Source: Hirudinaria manillensis (Eukaryota; Annelida; Clitellata; Hirudinida; Hirudinidae). From it: a stretch of 64,000 nt of DNA. Of this stretch, positions 56,875 through 64,000 are shown piece by piece (position 1 is the stretch's first letter; each line of letters begins with the position of its first letter). Below the pieces are notes generated by a model that made no database searches, was not told where the DNA came from, and saw only the letters and a list, made by a program, of their open reading frames with translations. The stretch is from assembly GCA_034509925.1 (NCBI GenBank), contig CM067537.1, positions 4,108,501-4,172,500 of the forward strand, read 5' to 3'. The position numbers were made by a program, and so were the translations under genes.

Positions 56875-57223
56875 CAACGTGGCACTGTACAAATGAGTAT
56901 GTCACAACGTGATTGTTTTTTTTTTTGGGTATTTGTGGATTCTTTATGGAAGTATCATCATCATCACATTTCCTGGAGACTTGCACCGGTGTCTGCTCTC
57001 TGATGTTACGAGTCCCACCTGCGGTTGTAGCCACAGCTCCTTGTCGTCTGCTTTATTTAAACACTAATCGTTCAATTCGCCTCTCGTCTTTGTCGTCGCT
57101 GGCTGTTGTTGTTATTGTTGTTGTTGTTTTCGTTCAGTTGTTGGAACTTTGACAAGCAATCATTTTTATGAGCGTGTTGTTTTACTGTTGTGATATTGGA
57201 ATGTTTGCACATGAATTCCACGT

Positions 57224-57259
57224 GATCATCATCGTCGTCGTCAGCGTCATCGTCATCAA
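57224..57259 (+). repeat. ATC/GTC interrupted trinucleotide repeat
   Basis: ATCATCATCGTCGTCGTC followed by GCGTCATCGTCATC. Probably within the Musashi 3' UTR or just past it. Confidence 0.8.
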
Positions 57260-57316
57260 GTCCGCGGGTTAGGTGCTGCTGCACTTAAATCAGGCCGACA
57301 TTGTCGCGGGATCTAA

Positions 57317-57370
57317 GCATCGTCATCGTAATCATAATCATCATCGTCATCATCATCGTCGTCGTCGTCA
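57317..57370 (+). repeat. ATC/GTC interrupted trinucleotide repeat
   Basis: Mixed ATC, GTC and TAATC units ending in GTCGTCGTCGTC. The third such tract within 520 bases. Confidence 0.85.
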
Positions 57371-59786
57371 AAAGAATAGTTTGAATACTCTGATGAGATT
57401 TTTATCACTTGTTAAAATTCGACAATAGTTTGCCTGCGTTTCTGTGTTGAGGCAATAAGAATAATTATATTTATGCTTTTCATCCAATTCTGTTTGCAGG
57501 ATATTTTATTAATTTTAATGTATTTAAATTATTTATTTACCACTTGGAAGTTAAGCAATACAAAGTACAGTTTGTATATATTGTATCGGCCATTCTTCCA
57601 TTGATTTATATTCAGTAAATTATTTTCCATCTTTTGGAACGATATTTACCAACGAAATTGCAATCGACAAATTTTTCATTTCAAATATCAACTGGAAAAA
57701 AAAGCATTTTTTCGTCAAGGTCATCAGTGCTTCGTTCAAGCATGAAATAAGCCAAATGAACTTCGATCATATCAGAAACTCTACTTCGATCATGATTTCC
57801 AAATTTTTTGTCGGCCATATTCGAGAGGCATATAATCCTCAGCTTTTGGAAGAAAAACAGAAAAGATTTAAGACCACTTGAGAACAGGGTACTGAACGTG
57901 TTGGAACATTGTAAATTTGTTTTCTTTTGCAGTGTTTTTCATCAGGAGGTGTTTGAAGTTGCTTCATAAGTTTTAAAAGGGTTTTTTTATTTCTAGATTT
58001 GTTAACTTTAATCCTATTTAGTTTGTCTTATTCACGTAGCACCCTCAAAAATTCGTTTGTTTTTTTTATATGCAAAATTTTTCAGAAACAGATGTATATA
58101 TACTGGAGTTTTGTGGGGCATTTTTCTTGTCAAACTGTTGCATATTGCAAAGTCTTGAACATTAAACGAGTGCACATAAGTCTGTTGTGGAGGATATGCT
58201 AATTCAGGGGTCCATAAACCCCTGCCTAATTGGCATTCCAATCTGGCCTATGGTCTCCTTACTTATTGTTTTATTGTTTATCTGACCTAACGTGGTAGAG
58301 AAACTATGGTCAATTAGCAGTCTGGAAAGCAGCATACGGTCGACCGATAGTATAGATTAGCTGGACTTCTCAAAACGCTGAAACGACTGCCTCAGCCTCC
58401 TGAAATCCAGCGTTGGTCGGTAATTTGAGCATCTGATTAATCAAGGCCGGGAAGTTTGGTCGTATTGATGGATTGGGACTTCAGTTCAAATGATGCGATT
58501 GCGAGAGACAAATGTGGATGCAACGGAGGGATCGTCTTTTCTACTGAGCAATTTATCCTGTAGAACCCATCCGCGACTTGAAAATAGTTTCCCGGGCTCC
58601 GCGTGGTTTGTGCATCGTCAGTGCGAAGTGTTTATTTGGATTTTGGTCCTGGAAATAGGTCCCTGCGGGAGATTCTCGAATACGTTTTCGCATTTTGCAT
58701 TTCATTAATTCTTCAAAGATGTTTCAATATAAAATCTACGAAAATGAGTGTCCATAAGGAAATCTCTAAGTGATTTTTAGTTCTGACGTGTGGGCGGTTA
58801 ATAATTTGTTTATTTTAAATTATTTTCTTATAAATTGTTTATTTGTTAATTAATTAGTTGGTGTAGATATTCGGGCAATTCTTTAACATCTATTTTTCAT
58901 GTCGAAGTATTTCAAGCCGTTTGCACTTTTTCTTCTCACAGCCGACAAACTCTGTTAAACTTTATTTTTTTTCTTGGACAAAGCTTTTCTTACAATGCGA
59001 AAACAAGTCTGGAATTTCTTTTTTTTGTTCGCTGCTCCAAACTTGCACTCAGATTCTTCACATTGTGTTGGATTGAATGTCGTTACCCTTAAATGTCAGT
59101 GTTTTTTGGTAAAGAAATAAAACAATTACAATAAATAAATACTGCGATCGGGATTAGTCTAGTAAATTTTAAATCTGTTAAATGTCTTTTATTTAAATTT
59201 GTTCATCAATTTATTTATCCATGTCTCTGTTGGAATTTACAAAAACTTAAATTACATATAACAACAAATTCTGACCGATTTAATAAAGCAAATTTGATTT
59301 GCTACATAATTCATGAACAACATATAAGAAATCAAAAGAAGTGAAGTGGTAATATCTAAACAATAAAAGTATAGTGACAACAAACATACAAACATACAAA
59401 ATTTCGCATACTATTCAATTAACAGACCAAAAACTAGAATTAATAGATTTTTTTATTTCATGCGCATAAAGTAATCAAAAAATAACAATGGATACACCAA
59501 TACAGTGTAAAATAAATTATAAATAATTTAAACGAAAACAATGTCATCGCGTTATCTTGCTAAAAATAGATATTGGATATATACAAAAAATATGTATATA
59601 TAAAATATCAGATATTTTCCATCCCTGCTGCCGACTTACTTTTTACTTGAGATTTTCGGAAATACCAGTACTTCGTTAATTGTCCGCTTTATAGGTTACT
59701 AAGTATGAAAACAACAAAAAACCGATTAAGAAAGATTTGTCGCATTTTGCGATAATTCCAGTGTGAATCGGGCACTCCTGTTTATA
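57371..59786. other. Intergenic, AT-rich
   Basis: The start may still be Musashi 3' UTR (AATAAA-type signals are frequent in such AT-rich DNA and not diagnostic). A slightly GC-richer patch at 58310-58700 has no recognisable coding. No RNA gene or terminal-repeat structure seen. Confidence 0.4.
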
Positions 59787-60489
59787 TTTAGATGTTAGAA
59801 ATTCCTCCTCGTAGCTCTCCGACAGGGATCCTCAGAGGAGGTCCCCCATCTTCGAACGTTTCGTCCTTTTGAAACCCCTGTTCTCCGGGGTGGGCTTCCT
59901 GTCGGTTTTCCGTGCATGGACTCCCGTACTTTCGGCTATGAAAGGCTCTCTTTATGCCGTCACTTGCCAGAGTGGAGCGACTACTAAAAACTCTCGTTGG
60001 CTTCTTACGTCGCTTCACTCCCTTACTGAAGCGAAGCCACCTTGCCCTTGTGGCTCTCGGTGGCCTTCTTACCGTCGTCCCTGCCGCCCAATAATATCAT
60101 CTAAATGCTAAATGTTCTTTAGAGCGGCGCACGGTCATAGAAATCTCTATCGCCGGCTCCTCGCCTCGGACGATGAATTGCCTTGGTGGTTCTATTCTGA
60201 CTGGAGATAGGCGGCTTTCTCCGGTTCTTTCGCTGTGGCTTTCGAAGACGTTTCCTTGCCTCTCATTTGCCAGAGCCAGAACGATGCTGCCTCCGCCGCT
60301 TCTGACATCCTTATCACCGCCTTCGTTCTTTCTCAGCTAGATAGGCCTATTTTTGTAAGGGATGCGTACGACGACTTGCCGACTACGCCCCTTGCACCAA
60401 CTTCTATTGGGAAGAGGTCAGTTCTGAACCCTTTCGTTTCCAGGGAAACCGCCAGATCTGCATACTTTTCCGCTTTCAGCGCATTACTG

Positions 60490-60530
60490 TATTCTATTCT
60501 GTCCTCCCATGGAACCGTCAACTCCACCAA
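60490..60530 (+). repeat. 41-bp direct repeat inside the LINE, copy 1
   Basis: TATTCTATTCTGTCCTCCCA... repeated at 60996-61036 with two differences. On the minus strand both encode the VELTV.WEDRIE segment, so two partial LINE copies overlap here. Confidence 0.85.
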
Positions 60531-60995
60531 TCGAAATAAATTTCGAAGTAGGACCTGCTCTGATTCTCAACATTCTCTTTGGTTGTGGGGAACTTGATCC
60601 TTGGTCTTGGCAAGTTGGAGTCCGGAGGTGAACTCTAAACAAACATGGATTGTGGTATGCGTCCTGCCCGGTGACGTTCGACGATTTACCCAACTGGATG
60701 GCAACGGCAGTACGTTGTTCAGACCCCACCCCACAACCCATCTTGCTCCTGTGGATCTTCATTCCTCTACTTGTGGGGAAGGTCCTTCCTCAGCAACACC
60801 TGCGATCTGCACTGGCATTGTCCGAGGCATGTCCTGAATCGAGAAACCGTAGCGTAGTCGAACTACGTGTTGACGTCGGTAGATTCGTCATTCTCCCCCT
60901 CCTTTCGGCTGGACTACTGGGGGCATGTTCTCGTTGTTCGAGGTGTAGCAGTAAATTTGTTACGCGGGGTTGCTAACCCGGGAGCGCGGACCCTT

Positions 60996-61036
60996 TATTC
61001 TATTCTGTCCTCCCATGAGACCGTCAACTCCACCAA
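60996..61036 (+). repeat. 41-bp direct repeat inside the LINE, copy 2
   Basis: Partner of 60490-60530. The 465 bases between the two copies do not read as the expected LINE protein for most of their length. Confidence 0.85.
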
Positions 61037-61398
61037 AATGACGACATCTGACATCTTCCTCCACTTTCAATTAGCACCTGGGGATAGTGCCTCATCCCTT
61101 CTAAATCGGCTGCGACTGTCCAGTCGTTTGTCTCTGCAAGGATGTCCTTTTTTCTAAAGAGGTGTGCGCAGCCCTCGCGCAGGAAGTAAATCTTCCGCTG
61201 CTTGGAGATTGCTCTGGTTACTGCTGCTTTGGTGGCCTCACACACTTCTCGAAGGACCTGATTGTGTCGCCACGTATACCGACCGTGGGCAAGGGCGTAT
61301 GTGCAGTTGCTGAGCACATGATGCAATGTCTCGGTTCCGCCACAGAGCCCACATTCTTCTACTAAACCCCACCTCCTTAGATTGTCATTGGAAGGCAA
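61024..61398 (-). pseudogene. LINE polymerase C-terminal zinc domain
   Basis: A 124-codon frame with CGLCGGTETLHHVLSNC (C..C....H....C type) and GRYTWRHNQVLREV. It is the best preserved part of the LINE described for 59788-61765. The frame ends a few residues into the VELTV joint because of a frameshift. Confidence 0.75.
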
Positions 61399-62067
61399 CT
61401 GATCCTAAATCGATCTTATCGCAAAGGCCAGCTGGAGCGGGGACGTCTTCCAAAAGTCGCTCCAGGTAAGGGATCGCTGGATCACATCTTCCCAAGTTGT
61501 CCGCTTACCCTGATATGCTAACTGTATGGCCTTTGTGACTCGATCTTGTTCCTCTTTCCTCCTCTCCTAGCCAATCATCGCGCCTCTAGCTGATGAGCTG
61601 GCCTGGGACTATTTCTGGAAATGGTTCCATCCTACTGCGTGACTGTCTATCTGGATAGGACCTCTTACTTCCTCGAACATCAGTACATTTACTGATTCGT
61701 CAATCTCTTTCTGCGCTCGGAACTTCTTTTTAGATCTGAACAGTGGATTACTGAGCATTAGGGTGCCAATTAAAAAAAATTTTTTCGAAATTGTTAATTC
61801 CCGTTCCAGAAATTTGTTCCTTTTATATTTTTAAGGCTATACACAAAATATTAGGTAAATCAAACGTCATTTAGAACTGTCTATAGCATCTTGAACATCC
61901 CAATGCTTAAACATTGCGTATAATAGCGGAAATTACATATTGCGCACATTTTACATGGTTAACTTCGACCAGCAAGAAATATTTTAGTTTGTTTAATTTC
62001 GTACAACTTAACGTTCAAAATATTATTAAAAAAACACAGACTTTCAACAAAAAATGCAAAAATTTGA

Positions 62068-62660
62068 CTAAAATCCGCTACTAGCTAGTTTCTCAATAAT
62101 GATTGATTTCTTAGACATAGGAAAATGTTGCCTATGCATTTCAACAACCTGGAGCAGGTATTGCTTCTGATCCTCTTGATTAGTTAGTACGGAATTAAAG
62201 TTTTTTATTAAGGAGATGCCACGTTCTGCATCATTATTAACAACTTTCAATTGTTGGACTTTGTGGCTGAATGAGACCGGATAACTCAGGCACTGTCAGA
62301 TAAAATTGTGACCGAAATAAATAAATTTTGAGACAAAATATTATTTTGGACATCCATCGAGCTCTATGATATGTTCCTGGAGCACAAATATAAAAGTCTT
62401 TAGAGTCATCACCAAGGAAAATAAGTGCCAACTCCAACAACTCCTTGTAATCATCTCTAGGATGGAATTCAAGCAATTGGTATCGAAAGAATAGCATTAA
62501 ACTTTCTTTCTGAGATCCAAGGATGTCCAAAATGGAATGATCTGTTGAACTGCTCTTGATCCTTGCTTTATCCAATTATCCATCTTATTCCATTCCTTCG
62601 AGAATCGTTCAAAAAGCTTGATATTGGGACCAGTTGAACCATTCTCGATGAAATCAACAA
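62068..62660 (-). pseudogene. Repeat-associated coding relic of an unnamed metazoan family
   Basis: Three minus-strand frames in sequence: 62660-62525 (NIKLFERFSKEWNKMDNWIK), 62575-62237 (FYICAPGTYHRARWMSKIIF, CLKIYLFRSQFYL) and 62250-62068 (NNDAERGISLIKNFNSVLTN then QYLLQVVEMHRQHFP). I recall near-identical patterns (APG..HHARWM...IY..KI.LFR; V.ND.AERG..L...F) in many uncharacterised, repeat-like animal proteins, but I know no domain name. Two frame changes indicate decay. It is probably the C-terminal part of a transposon-encoded protein. Confidence 0.5.
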
Positions 62661-64000
62661 GGCCATTGCTCATTCAGCCATACTACAAAAAGTAGTCTGA
62701 TAAGTTGTTGGTCGAATCATAAATTACCTATCATTCAATCTGAACTAGCTCAGATAATTCGATCACATTCAAGTTATTACAAACAAGCAAAACCATACTT
62801 TACTACACTTTATTTTGGACGAAACCATGATCGTTTACGCAACTAATATTGCGCTAAATTGTTGTTAATCATTTACTATCTACTGATTTCCTATCGAAGT
62901 CGAACATCGGAAAGTGAAGAACTTTCAAATCTCCTTTCTTAACAAAATCAGATAACTAAACTAAACATGTTTTCGAAGGGTCCGGAATCAGCGCATCCAA
63001 AGATTAACAAAAGACACCTGCAGGCGTACATCAACAGGAACTGACGATCTTCCTGTCATTGAGCGGATTTACAGGGCGGAAGTTTTGAAGAATCTTCCCG
63101 CCAAATTCATCACTTGGTGTGCAACAATCCTTCGAATGGGAGCAAAGTCCTCTGAAAGCTTCAAGCTGAAACGCAAAATTAGGTCAGATGTATTAACAAA
63201 ATATTTATATTTATCGTTTTCTTAATTATTTTCAATTAATTTATGGCTAACTGTTACCTATGAATCATAAATCGACCCTAAATATGAATACAAGAGGATG
63301 TATGTGACAAAGGATTAATCGTTTCGCTACTATTCAATACTGAAATATTCGTAAAATACGTGAAGCTTAAATGAAAATTACTTTCCTTTATGGGGCAACC
63401 TTGCTAAGGTTTTTATCGTTCATTTAGCTAGTTTATCGCCCACTTGAAAACTCTTAGAAGCGGAACCATACATTATTACAAATTCTCGAACCATCGCTTG
63501 AGCTAGCCCCTCGTGCAGATGCATATCCTTGCAGTCACGTGTATGTATTTGATAGAAAATTATAAAAGACATTTCTAGAATGAATTCTAAGGTCAAATGC
63601 TAATGAAACAGTTGAAAATGATATTCCAAAACCTATGCTTCAAGTCATCTGCAGTCCATTTTAAGTGGTCTCTGGACCATATTATTACGACAAAATTTTC
63701 TAAGTAGCTGACAAGTGCGTTTAATTTATCAGTTTCTATGTCTCCAGTATAAGGTGCATGTTATTGAGATAGGTTTAATCTGTTCTTTTGAAACGCCACT
63801 GCTAAAATCAAGCCACACATAACAACTTGAACAATATTTTGACAGCATGAATATTTGACTATAAAAAATAGCCCACATATAATGAAGATAGATAAATGCA
63901 GTTCAAGCCAGTTCACTGATATCTCAAAACAATATCTGTGGAGGCTGATTTAAGGTTATGTGGACGTCAAAGCTTTAAAGCTCCGCCCTTAAACAGTGCA
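62661..64000. other. Intergenic to window end
   Basis: AT-rich. No gene, RNA or repeat recognised. A short GC-richer stretch at 62980-63185 has a possible open reading but no family match. Confidence 0.4.

Larger units (their letters stand above)
59788..61765 (-). mobile_element. Non-LTR retrotransposon (LINE), 3' part, degenerate and rearranged
   Basis: On the minus strand, 61765-61037 reads VNVLMFEEVRGPIQID-like text, EQDRVTKAIQLAYQGKRTTW and LTWSDFWKTSP. These are followed by LPSNDNLRRWGLVEECGLCG and ETLHHVLSNCTYALAHGRYT, the zinc-type domain after the polymerase in one large LINE group. Past a partly duplicated joint, 60533-60340 reads VELTVPWEDRIEYSNALKAE and FPIEVGARGVVGK. Then 60310-60240 reads KAVIRMSEAAEAASFWLWQM, the usual end of this protein. 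Frameshifts and stops show it is dead. The RT domain itself is not present. Confidence 0.75.

Noticed and set aside
56834..57284. Minus-strand Asp- and Asn-rich frames
   Set aside because: Products of the trinucleotide repeats, not genes.
1..64000. CRISPR arrays, bacterial operons, rRNA or tRNA genes
   Set aside because: None seen. The intron-containing genes are eukaryotic; tRNA-like sequence occurs only as the primer sites of the LTR elements.

Overview
This window is an AT-rich, intron-rich nuclear segment of an invertebrate animal. The evidence is a set of multi-exon metazoan genes (ubiquilin, a receptor-type tyrosine phosphatase, a Tribbles pseudokinase, an SLC13 transporter, a ZDHHC5/8-type palmitoyltransferase and Musashi) separated by AT-rich DNA carrying typical animal transposons. 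The species could not be resolved. Exon boundaries were worked out by hand from GT/AG sites, phase continuity and similarity to known families. The totals come out in frame: ubiquilin 560 aa, Tribbles 411, SLC13 657, ZDHHC about 526, Musashi 301.

Layout. 0.1-4.3 kb: ubiquilin (minus strand). 5-15 kb: a repeat nest. It holds old Ty3/gypsy and Mutator-like fragments and an LTR element A (7251-14570, minus orientation). A is split by a very young, related LTR element B (8543-14040). B has 223-bp LTRs with one visible mismatch, an ATAT target duplication, a tRNA-Leu-type primer site and a nearly intact gag-pol. 17-24.7 kb: a receptor-type tyrosine phosphatase (minus) with pieces of relatives on both sides, suggesting a tandem array, and a pogo/Tigger deletion derivative in one intron. 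25.5-26 kb: a decayed gypsy integrase. 27.9-29.4 kb: Tribbles (minus). 31.9-36.1 kb: SLC13 transporter (minus). 38.0-41.3 kb: ZDHHC palmitoyltransferase (plus). 43.6-56.7 kb: Musashi (plus), with a 1.14-kb hAT-type element with perfect 8-bp target duplications in its longest intron. 59.8-62.7 kb: LINE fragments and another repeat-type coding relic (minus).

The host genes do not form one pathway; they are unrelated single genes, as is usual in animal genomes. The most unusual material is the A/B retrotransposon pair. Both elements start Gag with a SAP-type putative DNA-binding motif and share primer site, polypurine tract and LTR ends. A has no pol and instead carries a 290-codon frame of SAP plus an acidic repetitive tail. 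This is what a non-autonomous element relying on B-type machinery would look like, and B has landed inside that frame. The phosphatase is also notable: both phosphatase domains have Glu at the WPD-loop acid position, and the ectodomain seems to contain F5/8C-like (fucolectin-like) modules.
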